This document shows, in pieces, positions 18,670 through 27,360 of a DNA stretch of 64,000 nucleotides. Every line of letters starts with the position of its first letter. The first letter of the stretch is position 1. The notes beneath the pieces are model-generated. The model was given only the letters and a program-made list of their open reading frames with translations, did not search any database and was not told where the DNA came from. The translations under genes and the position numbers were made by a program. The DNA comes from Nitrospirillum viridazoti CBAmc (GTDB lineage: Bacteria; Pseudomonadota; Alphaproteobacteria; Azospirillales; Azospirillaceae). The stretch is taken from NCBI RefSeq assembly GCF_000730165.1, contig NZ_CP022112.1, positions 186,001-250,000 on the forward strand, in the 5' to 3' direction.

Positions 18670-18764
18670 GGACGCGACCGCGTCCGCCGGAAGTTTCCGG
18701 GGAGCGCAGCGGACTGGAAACTGAGGATAGCCAAGGGGCGGATGCCCCGCTGGCGCCTGAAGCA
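18670..18764. repeat. structured repeat, copy B (partner at 6195-6281)
   Basis: Convergent gap between the MFS gene and the ABC permease. Stem 1 is GGACGC-GACC-GCGTCC (18670-18685). The middle stem pairs AGTTTCC (18692-18698) with GGAAACT (18716-18722). The block GAGGATAGCC (18723-18732) follows. Stem 3 is GGGGC-GGAT-GCCCC (18735-18748), then GCTGGCGCCTGAAGCA (18749-18764). Loops and blocks equal copy A; stems 1 and 3 each differ by two compensated base pairs. GTCCGC (18682-18687) can also pair with GCGGAC (18709-18714), which would compete with stem 1 or form a pseudoknot with the middle stem. It ends 2 nt before the stop codon of the minus-strand gene. Confidence 0.8.
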
Positions 18765-18766
18765 AC

Positions 18767-20266
18767 TTATAACGGCGCCCGCAGGATGGCCACCAGGCCC
18801 AGCAGGCCGCCCGCCACCAGCAGGGCGAAGGGGTTGTGGTGCAGCATCAGGACGGTGGTGCCCATCCAGCCGTAGCTCATCATCATTTCCAGCAGGGTGC
18901 GGCCCACCAGCTTGCCGCCGGCGCCCTTGCGCGGCTTCAGCACCTGGTCCACCTCGCTTCCGCTGACCGGTTGCACCCACAGGCTGGCCACCACGGCGCA
19001 GAAGGTGGCGGCGATGCCGCAGCTGAGGATGGTCAGCGTGCCCCACAGGCTGACGCCGCCGGCCAGTGCTGCCACCAGGGCCACCGCCGCCAAGGGCGGC
19101 AGGCCGGCCGCCTCCACCTTGGCCTGGCGCAGGCGCTTGGGCGTGACCGGGGCGGCGTTGATCAGGTCGGCGGCCCCGTCGGCCAGGGCCAGCTTGGCCA
19201 GGGTGCCGGCCGTCAGCGCGGCCAAGGGCACCACCAGGGCGGCCAGGGTCAACGGGTCGGTCCGCCACTGGTCCTGCATGGAAATGACCAGGATGATGGC
19301 GCCGCTCATCTGCTGGAACAGCAGCAGGGGCAGTTGCGGGTGGCGGCGCATCAGCCGCCATTCCTTGCGGCGCAGCAGGGGGCCCAGGCGGTCCTGGAAC
19401 TGGTGGGCCTTGGTCGGCGCCTTGGTTGCGGCTGTCGTGGCGCCGGCCGCGGCGGAGGCGGTGGCGATGAAAGTGGGACCCCAGCGCGCGGTCACACCGG
19501 CGAAGATGCTGACGCAAGCGATGACCAGGACGGCCAGGGATAGCGGGTCGCCCAGCAGCGCGTGGCCGGGCAGCAGCACGAAGGCCGCCAGCGGCCCGTG
19601 CCTCAGCCCGTCGGCGCGCGCCATCCAGTCGATATGTGGGCCCAGCAGCCGGGGGATCTGCCCCGCCAGGCCCATGAGCATGCCGGTGAAGGCGGCGATG
19701 CCCTGGCCCACGACGCGGGCGCGCCGCACCCCTACCCAGCGCACCAGCAGCAGCGCCACCAACAGGGCGACGCCCGTCACGGCCAGGGCCAGGGCGGGCA
19801 GGGCCACGTAGGCGGCCAGCCAGTTGGGATGGCCGAAGATGGCGCCCATGTTGGCGATGGGCAGGATCAGGGCAGCGGGAAACAGCAGGGTCCCGGCCAT
19901 CACCGCCAGGGCACGGGCCGGCAGGATGACGGCGGGCGACAAGGGGGATGACAGCAGCAGGTCGTAGTCCCCCCGGGCATAGATCGTGTCCATGGCGCGG
20001 TAGATGGCCGTGCCCATCATGAAGCAGCAGGCCAGCGCCGCCACCATGGCGCCGATTGCCGGCTGCATGTCGGTCGCCCCCCGGCTGGCCCCCCCTTGTG
20101 CGGCGCCTATGGCCATGAAGGCGCCCAGGACGTGGAACAGGATCACCATGGCCAGCAGGGTGATCCAGACGCCGGGGGATGACAGTTTGATGGCCCGCGC
20201 GGCCAGGCGCAGCTCATGCCGCAGCAGCCAGGCCAAGGTCCCCGGGCGCAGGGTAGCGGCGATCAT
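18767..20266 (-). CDS. ABC transporter permease (ABC-2-like)
   Basis: 499 residues with about 10-12 hydrophobic helices. The N-terminal TLAWLLRHELRLAARAI amphipathic helix precedes the first membrane span, and a basic cytoplasmic segment near residue 285 (DRLGPLLRRKEWRLMRRHPQ) splits the two halves. This is the layout of large export-type permeases whose ATPase is encoded separately. It overlaps the ATPase gene by 4 bp (ATGA), so the two form one transporter. The substrate is unknown. Its stop codon abuts repeat copy B. Confidence 0.82.
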   Translation of the reverse strand: MIAATLRPGTLAWLLRHELRLAARAIKLSSPGVWITLLAMVILFHVLGAFMAIGAAQGGASRGATDMQPAIGAMVAALACCFMMGTAIYRAMDTIYARGDYDLLLSSPLSPAVILPARALAVMAGTLLFPAALILPIANMGAIFGHPNWLAAYVALPALALAVTGVALLVALLLVRWVGVRRARVVGQGIAAFTGMLMGLAGQIPRLLGPHIDWMARADGLRHGPLAAFVLLPGHALLGDPLSLAVLVIACVSIFAGVTARWGPTFIATASAAAGATTAATKAPTKAHQFQDRLGPLLRRKEWRLMRRHPQLPLLLFQQMSGAIILVISMQDQWRTDPLTLAALVVPLAALTAGTLAKLALADGAADLINAAPVTPKRLRQAKVEAAGLPPLAAVALVAALAGGVSLWGTLTILSCGIAATFCAVVASLWVQPVSGSEVDQVLKPRKGAGGKLVGRTLLEMMMSYGWMGTTVLMLHHNPFALLVAGGLLGLVAILRAPL

Positions 20267-21015
20267 GCCGGTTCCCGCTCGGTGTTGGCCGGGGCTGCCA
20301 CCAGGTCCAGGAACACGTCCTCCAGGGTGCTGTCGTCACGGCCCACCCGGCCGCGCAGTTCCGCCAGCGTGCCCTCGGCCAGCAATCGCCCGTCCTGAAT
20401 GATGCCGATGCGGCTGACCAGCCGCTCCGCCACGTCCAGGATATGGGTGGTCAGGATGATCGTCGCACCCGCCCGCACCCGCTCCACCAGGATGTCCTTC
20501 ACCTCGCGGGCGATGGCGGCGTCCAGGCCGGTCAGCGGCTCGTCCAGGATCAGCAGGCGCGGGTCGTGGATCAGGGCGCCGGCCAGGGCCGCCTTTTGCT
20601 TCATGCCTCGTGAGAAGCCCTCGCACCGCTCCGCCCGGTGATCCCACAGATCCAGGCGGTGCAGCAGTTCCTCCGCCCGCGCGCTGGCATCGGCCGCGGG
20701 CACCCCCCACAGGCCGGCCACGAATTCCAGGAACTCCAGCGGTGTCAGCTTGTCGTAGATCAGCGGCTCATCCGGCAGCCAGGCCACCTGGCGCTTCGCC
20801 GCGATGGGATCGGCCAGGGCGTCGATGCCGAAAACGCGGACGCTGCCGGCGTCCGGCCGCAGCAGGCCCACGATCATGCGCAGCGTTGTGGTCTTGCCCG
20901 CGCCGTTGGGACCCAGCAGGCCGTAGAACTCGCCGGGCGCGATGGTCAGATCCAGGCCCCGCACCGCCGGCCGGCTGAACGCCTTGGCCAGTCCCCGCAC
21001 TTCCAACGCCGTCAT
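20263..21015 (-). CDS. ABC transporter ATP-binding protein
   Basis: A 250-residue ATPase: Walker A GPNGAGKTTT (about residues 36-45), signature GFSRGMKQKAAL, Walker B LLILDEP, H-loop TTHIL. DSTLEDVFLDLV near the C-terminus is typical of ABC-2 exporter ATPases (CcmA-type). The start is at ATG 21015 just after a GGGGGA site; a longer frame to 21051 adds unconserved residues. It is translationally coupled to the permease downstream. It probably exports a hydrophobic or polymeric compound, but the substrate cannot be read from sequence. Confidence 0.92.
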   Translation of the reverse strand: MTALEVRGLAKAFSRPAVRGLDLTIAPGEFYGLLGPNGAGKTTTLRMIVGLLRPDAGSVRVFGIDALADPIAAKRQVAWLPDEPLIYDKLTPLEFLEFVAGLWGVPAADASARAEELLHRLDLWDHRAERCEGFSRGMKQKAALAGALIHDPRLLILDEPLTGLDAAIAREVKDILVERVRAGATIILTTHILDVAERLVSRIGIIQDGRLLAEGTLAELRGRVGRDDSTLEDVFLDLVAAPANTEREPA

Positions 21016-21227
21016 GCATCCCCCAAGATGACGCCATCCCAGCATTTCCACCTTAAGTCACGCGCCCCGCGGCGACAAGCCGGGCGAAACACATGACATT
21101 TCAACGACAACGCCAGACATCTGTTGCGATCCGGCCGCCGATGGAAAACAAGGATGCGGGCCTGCGTCGCCCGGTCGCATGGGGACCGGGTGCCAGGACC
21201 GCCGGTCGCAAGGGGTGAGTGGGGGAT

Positions 21228-22916
21228 ATGATGACGCGTTGGTATTCCAGGATGGTGGCGCCCCTGATGGGGCCCCTGATGGCGCAGGTGTGCGCCGTGG
21301 CCACCCTGATGGCCGTGCCCGCCGTCGCGGCGGATGCCGGGGCGCCGGCCCCCAAGCTGATCGTGCTGGTCTCGGTCGACCAGTTCTCCACCGACCTGTT
21401 CCAGCAATACCGCAGCCATTTCACCGGCGGCCTGCGCCGGCTGACCGAGGGGGCGGTCTTCCCCAACGGCTATCAGAGCCATGCGGCGACGGAAACCTGC
21501 CCCGGCCATTCCACGCTGATGACCGGCGACCATCCGGCCCGCACCGGCATCATCGCCAACGACTGGTACAGCTTCAAGGGCCCCCGGCCAGGCAAGATCT
21601 ATTGCGCCGAGGATGAGAGCAAGGGCAGCTACAAGGCCTATGTTCCCTCCGACGTGCACCTGAAGGTGCCGACGCTGGGCGAGCGGATGAAGGCGGCCGA
21701 CCCGGAGGTGCGCACCGTTTCCGTCGCCGGCAAGGACCGCGCCGCCATCATGATGGGCGGCCACGCCGTGGACGAGCTGTGGTTCTGGAAGGACGGCCAG
21801 GGCTTCATCTCCTACGAAGGGCGCACCGCGCCGGCGGCCGTGACCGCCGTGAACGAGGCCGCCATGGCCGAGATCGCCAAGCCCGCCAAGGAATATGCCG
21901 AGCCGGAATGGTGCAAGGCCATCGACATGCCGGTAGCGGTGGAGAGGAAGGATGACGTCCTGACGGTCGGGAACGGCCGCTTCGCCCGACAGCCGGGCCC
22001 CAAGGCGGAGGCGCAGTGGCGGGCATCCCCCGCGTTCGACGCCGCCATCGTCGACCTGGCCGTCCGCCTGATCAAGGACATGAAGCTGGGCCACGGCAAG
22101 TCCGTCGACGTGCTGACCGTCGGCGCCTCGGCGACCGACTACATCGGCCACAGCTATGGCACCGAGGGGTCCGAGATGTGCATCCAGGTGGCCAATCTGG
22201 ACCGCACGCTGGGCAAGTTGGTGGCCGCCCTGGACGCCACCGGGGTGGACTATGTCCTGGCCCTGTCGGCCGACCACGGCGGCAATGATATCCCCGAGCG
22301 TGAGCGCCTGCGCGGCATGCCGATGGCGGCGCGCGTGGACGACGGCCTGGTGTCCGAGAACCTGGGCAAGAAGGTGGCGCCCCTGGGCGTGGACGGCGCG
22401 GAACTGCTGTTCGGCGGCGGCAACGGCGACGTCTGGGTGGGTCCGACGGTCGCGGGATCCTGGCGGACCAAGGTGGTGAACGAAGCGCTGGCCCTGTACC
22501 GCGCCGATCCGCAGGTGGCCGCCGTCTACACCGCGGCGGAGGTGGCGGCCGCGCCGGCGCCGACCGGCGCCCCCGACGCGTGGTCCCTGCTGGACCGCGC
22601 ACGGGCCTCGTTCGACCCTAGCCGGTCGGGTGACCTGGTGGTCTTCCTGAAGCCGCGCATTACCGCCATCCCGTCCAAGCCGGCCAGCTACATTGCCACC
22701 CACGGCAGCCCCTGGGACTATGACCGGCGCGTGCCCATCCTGTTCTGGCGCAAGGGCATCACCGGCTTCGAGCAGCCGCTGTCCGTCGAGACGGTCGACA
22801 TCATGCCGACGCTGGCGGCCCTGGTGGGCTTCAAGCTGGCCCTCGGCGATGTCGATGGCCGCTGCCTCGACCTGGATGGCGGTTCCGGCGACACCTGTCC
22901 GGTTACTGCCCAGTAA
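21228..22916 (+). CDS. alkaline phosphatase, PafA/SPAP-type (Thr nucleophile), secreted
   Basis: 562 residues. A signal peptide ends near AVAADAG. The alkaline-phosphatase fold follows with VSVDQFSTD (first metal Asp), ATETCPGHSTLMTGDHP (Thr of TETCPGH as nucleophile, not Ser), SATDYIGHSYG (Asp/His ligands), SADHGG, and THGSPWDYDRRVPI (last His). This matches the periplasmic phosphomonoesterases known from Sphingomonas (SPAP/PhoK) and Flavobacteria (PafA). The alternative start ATG 21231 differs by one residue. It stands alone, divergent from the ABC genes. It likely releases phosphate from organic esters; no Pho box is obvious. Confidence 0.9.
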   Translation: MMTRWYSRMVAPLMGPLMAQVCAVATLMAVPAVAADAGAPAPKLIVLVSVDQFSTDLFQQYRSHFTGGLRRLTEGAVFPNGYQSHAATETCPGHSTLMTGDHPARTGIIANDWYSFKGPRPGKIYCAEDESKGSYKAYVPSDVHLKVPTLGERMKAADPEVRTVSVAGKDRAAIMMGGHAVDELWFWKDGQGFISYEGRTAPAAVTAVNEAAMAEIAKPAKEYAEPEWCKAIDMPVAVERKDDVLTVGNGRFARQPGPKAEAQWRASPAFDAAIVDLAVRLIKDMKLGHGKSVDVLTVGASATDYIGHSYGTEGSEMCIQVANLDRTLGKLVAALDATGVDYVLALSADHGGNDIPERERLRGMPMAARVDDGLVSENLGKKVAPLGVDGAELLFGGGNGDVWVGPTVAGSWRTKVVNEALALYRADPQVAAVYTAAEVAAAPAPTGAPDAWSLLDRARASFDPSRSGDLVVFLKPRITAIPSKPASYIATHGSPWDYDRRVPILFWRKGITGFEQPLSVETVDIMPTLAALVGFKLALGDVDGRCLDLDGGSGDTCPVTAQ

Positions 22917-22929
22917 GACGCTGGCCGGT

Positions 22930-23871
22930 TTACGCGCCCACAGGCGGTTGACTTGGCCCCCCATCCGGCTGCGGCTTGGGTAGCCGCTGCGGCTCGGTGT
23001 CATGGAAGCGGCCAAAATCCAGCAGGCGGTGGCCGTCATCGTGCACCTTGATGATGTCGACGAAGCGCTGGCCCCACAGGACGTCGCCGGCCTCATAGGT
23101 TTTGCGGCTGTAGACCTTCTGTGAATAGTTTTCGTCGGTGCCGCTCAGCAGGACGATGAAGGTCGCATGGCTTTGCCGCAGGGTCCATTCCGTCTGGCCG
23201 TACAGCGGGCTGCTCTCATCGATGCGGTGAACGATGGTCCAGGACAGGGCGAACAGGGGCGACTTGGCCCGCACCAGCTTCAGCTCCTCGAACCCCCGCA
23301 TCATGGTGCCTTCCTCCGTGATGCGCATGGTGCTGAACGACACACTGGCCTCGGCCTCCAGGATCTGGTTGCCGCGCGTGTTGCCCGCCCGCAGCATCAG
23401 CACCGGGTGCCCGTCATGCTGGGTGAACAGGATGTTGCGGCTGAACAGGATCAGCGCCTTGGGACGGGAGAAGCGGGCGAAGATCAGGCCGGTGATCTGG
23501 GCCACGCCCAGCATGCCGGTGAAGGACTCGGCCGCCGCCACGCTGTTGGCGTAGACGGTGTTGGGCGCCATGACGCCATAGCCCATGGTGCCCAGCGTCT
23601 GCACGCTGAAGAAGAAGGCGTCGGTGAAGGACCCGATGCGGGCGTTGGTGACGCCGCCCGGCTCCATCAGGTACAGGCCGGCGAAAATCAGGTTGGCGAT
23701 CAGGTAGATGGCCAGCGCCAGGCCGAAGAATCCGCCCCATGAGATGCTGAGCAGGAAGTGGTAGGGGTCCTGCCAGCGCAAGGCCGGCACCCCCTTCAGG
23801 GTGGCGAAGGGGCGGCCGTCGACGGTGATGCGGCGTTGGTGTAGGCGGGCCAGTCGGCGATGAGGCGGCAC
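22930..23871 (-). CDS. inward-rectifier K+ channel (KirBac type)
   Basis: 313 residues. A slide helix (DPYHFLLSISWGGFF), an outer helix at about residues 46-70, a pore helix with selectivity filter TMGYG near residue 96, and an inner helix with GLIFARFSRPKA at its end come first. The cytoplasmic beta-rich Kir domain follows (ILFSRNILFTQHDGHPVLMLRAGNTRGNQ, then SPLYG, YEAGDVLWGQRFVDII), which gates the pore. GTG 23871 is the only reasonable start. The gene is divergent from kup, so K+ uptake and K+ leak genes sit back to back. The C-terminal 20 residues are Pro-rich. Confidence 0.93.
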   Translation of the reverse strand: MPPHRRLARLHQRRITVDGRPFATLKGVPALRWQDPYHFLLSISWGGFFGLALAIYLIANLIFAGLYLMEPGGVTNARIGSFTDAFFFSVQTLGTMGYGVMAPNTVYANSVAAAESFTGMLGVAQITGLIFARFSRPKALILFSRNILFTQHDGHPVLMLRAGNTRGNQILEAEASVSFSTMRITEEGTMMRGFEELKLVRAKSPLFALSWTIVHRIDESSPLYGQTEWTLRQSHATFIVLLSGTDENYSQKVYSRKTYEAGDVLWGQRFVDIIKVHDDGHRLLDFGRFHDTEPQRLPKPQPDGGPSQPPVGA

Positions 23872-24171
23872 GGGCGAAAAACCGTTTGTTCAGCGGGGGT
23901 TGCGGGGCTTCCGCCACCATAGCCCAAGCGACGTGAAATGTCGTTTTTTCAAGCGCTGGACGGACCCGCCCGATGCTGCACCTGCGATGTCATGGTTGAC
24001 TGCGGTCGTAATCCGTCCCAGGGTGGTGGCGTGGTCGATCCGGCCGCTTTGCCACCGATGTCGTGTTTCAACTGTCGTTTCGTTGCTATCGGATACCTAT
24101 CTCTTTTAGCCATGTGCCCCGACCGGTCCCAGAACACGTCATCCTAACGCAGTCCACGCCGATCCCCACCG
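23872..24171. other. divergent intergenic region kirBac / kup
   Basis: 300 bp without a supported gene. It should carry both promoters. I see no clear dyad or riboswitch-like fold; a T-run at 23942-23947 and a lower-GC segment at 24040-24110 are the only visible features. Confidence 0.45.
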
Positions 24172-26067
24172 ATGCAATCCAGCCACTCTAGCGACCAGCA
24201 CGACGCCGGTCGCCGCCACTGGGCCCTGACCCTCGGGGCTTTGGGTGTCGTCTACGGCGACATCGGCACCAGCCCCCTCTACACCATGCACACGGCGTTC
24301 GACCCGGCCATCACGGGCATGCCGCTGAACGAGGCCAACATCTTCGGCTTCCTGTCGATGGTGGTGTGGTCGCTGGTGCTGGTGGTGACGCTGAAGTACG
24401 TCGTCCTCATCCTGCGCGCCGACAACAAGGGCGAGGGCGGCATCCTCTCCCTCTCCACCCTGGCGCTCAGCGGCAAGGACAGGTCGCGCTCGCAACGGCG
24501 GCTGATGACCGTGCTGGCCATGCTGGGCCTGGCGCTGTTCTACGGCGACGGCATGATCACCCCGGCCGTATCCGTGCTGTCGGCGGTGGAGGGGCTGGAG
24601 ATTTCCGCCCCCGACGTGCAGCATTGGGTGGTGCCCATCACCGTGGTCATCCTGGTGGGGCTGTTCCTGATCCAGAGTGGCGGCACCAATACGGTCGGCC
24701 GGCTGTTCGGGCCGGTGATGTGCTTCTGGTTCGCCTGCCTGGGCGCCATGGGCGTCGTCCACATCCTGCAGGTTCCCCATGTGCTGAAGGCGCTGGATCC
24801 GCGCTATGCCCTGGATCTGGCCTTCAACCACGGCTGGTCGGTGTTCTACATCCTGGGCGCCGCCGTCCTGTCCTTCACCGGTGGCGAGGCGCTCTACGCT
24901 GACATGGGCCACTTCGGCCGCCGGCCCATCCGCCATGCCTGGGTGGCCGTGGTCTTCCCGGCGCTGGTGCTGAACTATTTCGGCCAGGGCGCCCTGCTGC
25001 TCAGCAAGCCCGAGGCCATCGACAATCCCTTCTTCCTGCTGGTCCCGGAATTCCTGCTGCTGCCCCTGGTGGTGCTGTCCACGGCGGCGACCATCATCGC
25101 CAGCCAGGCCGTCATTTCCGGCGTGTTCTCCCTGACCCGCCAGGCGGTGCAGCTGGGCTACATGCCCCGCATGGAAATCCGCCACACCTCGGAAAGCGAG
25201 ATCGGCCAGGTCTATGTGCCGCGCATCAACTGGGCCCTGCTGGTGGCCGTGGTGGCGCTGGTCATCATGTTCGGCAGTTCCGCCAAGCTGACCGACGCCT
25301 ACGGCCTGGCGGTGACCGGCAGCATGGCCATCACCACCATCATGGCGCTGTTCACCGCCCGCGACGTGTGGGGGTGGAGCCGACCGCGCGCCGCCATCGT
25401 CTTCGGCTTCTTCCTGTTCATCGACTTCAGCTTCCTGACCGCCAACTGCCTGAAGATCCCCCAGGGCGGCTGGCTGCCCCTGACGGTGGGCTTGGGCGTG
25501 TTCGTGCTGGTTTCCACCTGGCGGCTGGGGCGCAAGGTGCTGTACGACCGCATCTATCGCGACGCCCTGCCCATGTCGCTGTTCCTGGAGCGGGCGGACC
25601 GCACGCCGGTGCGCGTGGCCGGCACCGCCGTGTTCATGACCGGCAGCGTCGACAAGGTGCCCCACGCCCTGCTGCACAACCTGAAGCACAACAAGGTGCT
25701 GCATGAGCGCGTGGTGCTGATGCGGGTGCTGACGGAAGAGGTGCCGTGGGTGACGCGGGAACGCCGCGTGTCGATGGAAAAGCTGGGCAAGGGCTTCTTC
25801 TCCGTCACTGCCCATTTCGGCTTCATGGAACAGCCCAACGTGCCGCGCGCCCTGGCCGAGTGCCGCCCGCTGGGCCTGGCCATCGATTTGGCAGAGACCT
25901 CGTTCTTCCTGGGGCGCGAGACCCTGGTGCCGTCTTCCCGCTCCGACCTCACCCGCTGGCAGGAGCAGGTCTTCATCGCCCTGTCGGCCACGGCCTTGTC
26001 CGCAACGACATTTTTCGACATTCCGCCCAATCGCGTGGTGGAATTGGGGACCCAAGTCGAAGTTTAA
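24172..26067 (+). CDS. kup: low-affinity K+ transporter Kup
   Basis: A 631-residue K+/H+ symporter of the inner membrane. The hallmark GVVYGDIGTSPLYT is at residues 23-36. Twelve membrane helices extend to about residue 450, with GGILSLSTLAL, GDGMITPAVSVLSAVEGLE and SGGTNTVGRLFGPVM as conserved family segments. The C-terminal 170 residues are cytoplasmic (PRALAECRPLGLAIDLAETSFF). The gene is divergent from a KirBac channel and is followed by a long perfect hairpin and bfr. Confidence 0.96.
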   Translation: MQSSHSSDQHDAGRRHWALTLGALGVVYGDIGTSPLYTMHTAFDPAITGMPLNEANIFGFLSMVVWSLVLVVTLKYVVLILRADNKGEGGILSLSTLALSGKDRSRSQRRLMTVLAMLGLALFYGDGMITPAVSVLSAVEGLEISAPDVQHWVVPITVVILVGLFLIQSGGTNTVGRLFGPVMCFWFACLGAMGVVHILQVPHVLKALDPRYALDLAFNHGWSVFYILGAAVLSFTGGEALYADMGHFGRRPIRHAWVAVVFPALVLNYFGQGALLLSKPEAIDNPFFLLVPEFLLLPLVVLSTAATIIASQAVISGVFSLTRQAVQLGYMPRMEIRHTSESEIGQVYVPRINWALLVAVVALVIMFGSSAKLTDAYGLAVTGSMAITTIMALFTARDVWGWSRPRAAIVFGFFLFIDFSFLTANCLKIPQGGWLPLTVGLGVFVLVSTWRLGRKVLYDRIYRDALPMSLFLERADRTPVRVAGTAVFMTGSVDKVPHALLHNLKHNKVLHERVVLMRVLTEEVPWVTRERRVSMEKLGKGFFSVTAHFGFMEQPNVPRALAECRPLGLAIDLAETSFFLGRETLVPSSRSDLTRWQEQVFIALSATALSATTFFDIPPNRVVELGTQVEV

Positions 26068-26079
26068 TCGGTCCCTGGT

Positions 26080-26133
26080 ACCGTCTGCCGCGCGCCACTG
26101 GAACACTTTTGCAAGCGCCGCGCGGCAGACGGT
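26080..26133. terminator. 15-bp perfect inverted repeat between kup and bfr
   Basis: ACCGTCTGCCGCGCG (26080-26094) pairs perfectly with CGCGCGGCAGACGGT (26119-26133) around a 24-nt loop that contains CTTTTGCAAG. It starts 13 nt after the kup stop. No T-tract follows, so it may act as a transcript-end stabiliser, a terminator or a protein site. Confidence 0.6.
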
Positions 26134-26181
26134 GTCGTGGTCCGGTTTGGGGATGGGCCCCGCCTATAAGGAGAATTAGTG

Positions 26182-26658
26182 ATGAAGGGCGATCCGCAGG
26201 TCATCGTTCACCTGAACAAGATCCTCACCAACGAGCTGACCGCCATCAACCAGTACTTCCTGCATGCCCGCATGCTGAAGAACTGGGGCCTGATGCGCCT
26301 GGCCAAGAAGGTCTATGAGGAATCCATCGGCGAGATGAAGCACGCCGACAAGTTGATCGAGCGCATCCTGTTCCTGGAGGGCCTGCCCAACCTGCAGGAC
26401 CTGCTGAAGCTGAAGATCGGCGAGGACGTGCCGGAGATGTTCGAGGGCGACCTGTCCATCGAGCGGCACAACCGCACCTGCCTGCAGGACGCCATGACCT
26501 ACGCCGAATCGGTGCGCGACTTCCAGAGCAAGGAGATCCTGCGGGAAATCCTGGAAGACACCGAAGAGCACATTGACTGGCTGGAAACCCAGCAGGACCT
26601 GATCCAGCGCGTGGGCCTGCAGAACTACCAGCAGGAGCAGATGGGGTCGGAGTCGTAA
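26182..26658 (+). CDS. bfr: bacterioferritin
   Basis: A heme-containing iron-storage subunit of 158 residues, cytoplasmic, forming a 24-mer. Ferroxidase ligands are visible in [11 protein letters not shown] (Glu18), GEMKHADK (Glu51/His54, with Met52 as heme ligand), LSIERH (Glu94) and DTEEHIDW (Glu127/His130). AAGGAG lies 8 nt before ATG 26182; a GTG at 26179 is closer and less likely. Its ferredoxin partner gene bfd lies 6.5 kb downstream rather than next door. Confidence 0.97.
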   Translation: MKGDPQVIVHLNKILTNELTAINQYFLHARMLKNWGLMRLAKKVYEESIGEMKHADKLIERILFLEGLPNLQDLLKLKIGEDVPEMFEGDLSIERHNRTCLQDAMTYAESVRDFQSKEILREILEDTEEHIDWLETQQDLIQRVGLQNYQQEQMGSES

Positions 26659-26689
26659 GACGCCGCTCCGTCGCGCACGGAATTTGGGG

Positions 26690-26720
26690 AAAGGCCGGAC
26701 GCGTCATGCGCCCGGCCTTT
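26690..26720 (+). terminator. rho-independent terminator after bfr
   Basis: AAAGGCCGG (26690-26698) pairs with CCGGCCTTT (26712-26720), followed by TTCG and a T-rich stretch. Confidence 0.8.
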
Positions 26721-26816
26721 TCGTTGTTGTTTTGTGACAACGATGGGTTGCGGCGGCGGCGGGCGCTGGCTTCTGCTATCTCAGTCGCCATCCAGGATGT
26801 TTGCTGAGATGCCGTG

Positions 26817-27350
26817 ATGCCGCGCCGCCTGCCGTCCGTCCCCCTGCCGCCGCTGTCCCGCCGGGGCGTGGTGCTGGGCATGGCGGCCGTGGCGCTGGCC
26901 GGCCGGGCATGTCCCGCCCTGGCCGAGGGCGGTGTCCTGACGGTGACGGCCGTGGGCGACCTGCCGGGCTTCCTGCCGCGGGAGGTGCCACCCTTCCTGG
27001 CCATCGTGATGAACACCGCCGGCAAGAACACGCCCGGCGGCGGGCAATCGTTCGCCGCCGCCGGTGCCGCCCCGCCGGACGGCGCGGCGTCCGATCGTGT
27101 GGAATGGACCTTCCGCGCCAACCCTTATGCGGCCGGCGCCTCGCGCAGCGTGGGGCCGCCCCGTTCCGTTGCCGGCCGGCTGTTCGGCACGCACCGCCTG
27201 ATCTCGGTGGAACTGCGGCTCTATCGCGGCGACCGCTACCAGGCCCAGGTCTTCGGCCAGGTGGAGGTGCAGGGCGGGCGGCGGGACGCCGACCTGCAGA
27301 CCTTCATCAGCGACATGACACGGCGCATCCTCGATGCCGCGGCACAGTAG
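26817..27350 (+). CDS. exported protein of unknown function (Tat-type signal)
   Basis: 177 residues from ATG 26817 (a GTG sits 3 nt earlier). LSRRGVVLGMAAVALAG followed by ALA is a twin-arginine-like signal. The mature part has a beta-rich look: AVGDLPGFLPREVPPFLAIVM, VEWTFRANPYAAG, LISVELRLYRGDRYQAQ. I recognise no family. The OprB-like porin starts 10 bp after its stop, so the two are probably one transcript and this protein may act with the porin in the periplasm. Confidence 0.7.
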   Translation: MPRRLPSVPLPPLSRRGVVLGMAAVALAGRACPALAEGGVLTVTAVGDLPGFLPREVPPFLAIVMNTAGKNTPGGGQSFAAAGAAPPDGAASDRVEWTFRANPYAAGASRSVGPPRSVAGRLFGTHRLISVELRLYRGDRYQAQVFGQVEVQGGRRDADLQTFISDMTRRILDAAAQ

Positions 27351-27360
27351 GGGGACGGGG

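Noticed and set aside
24139-26106. Long minus-strand open frame opposite kup
   Set aside because: Shadow frame; Kup motifs are intact on the plus strand.
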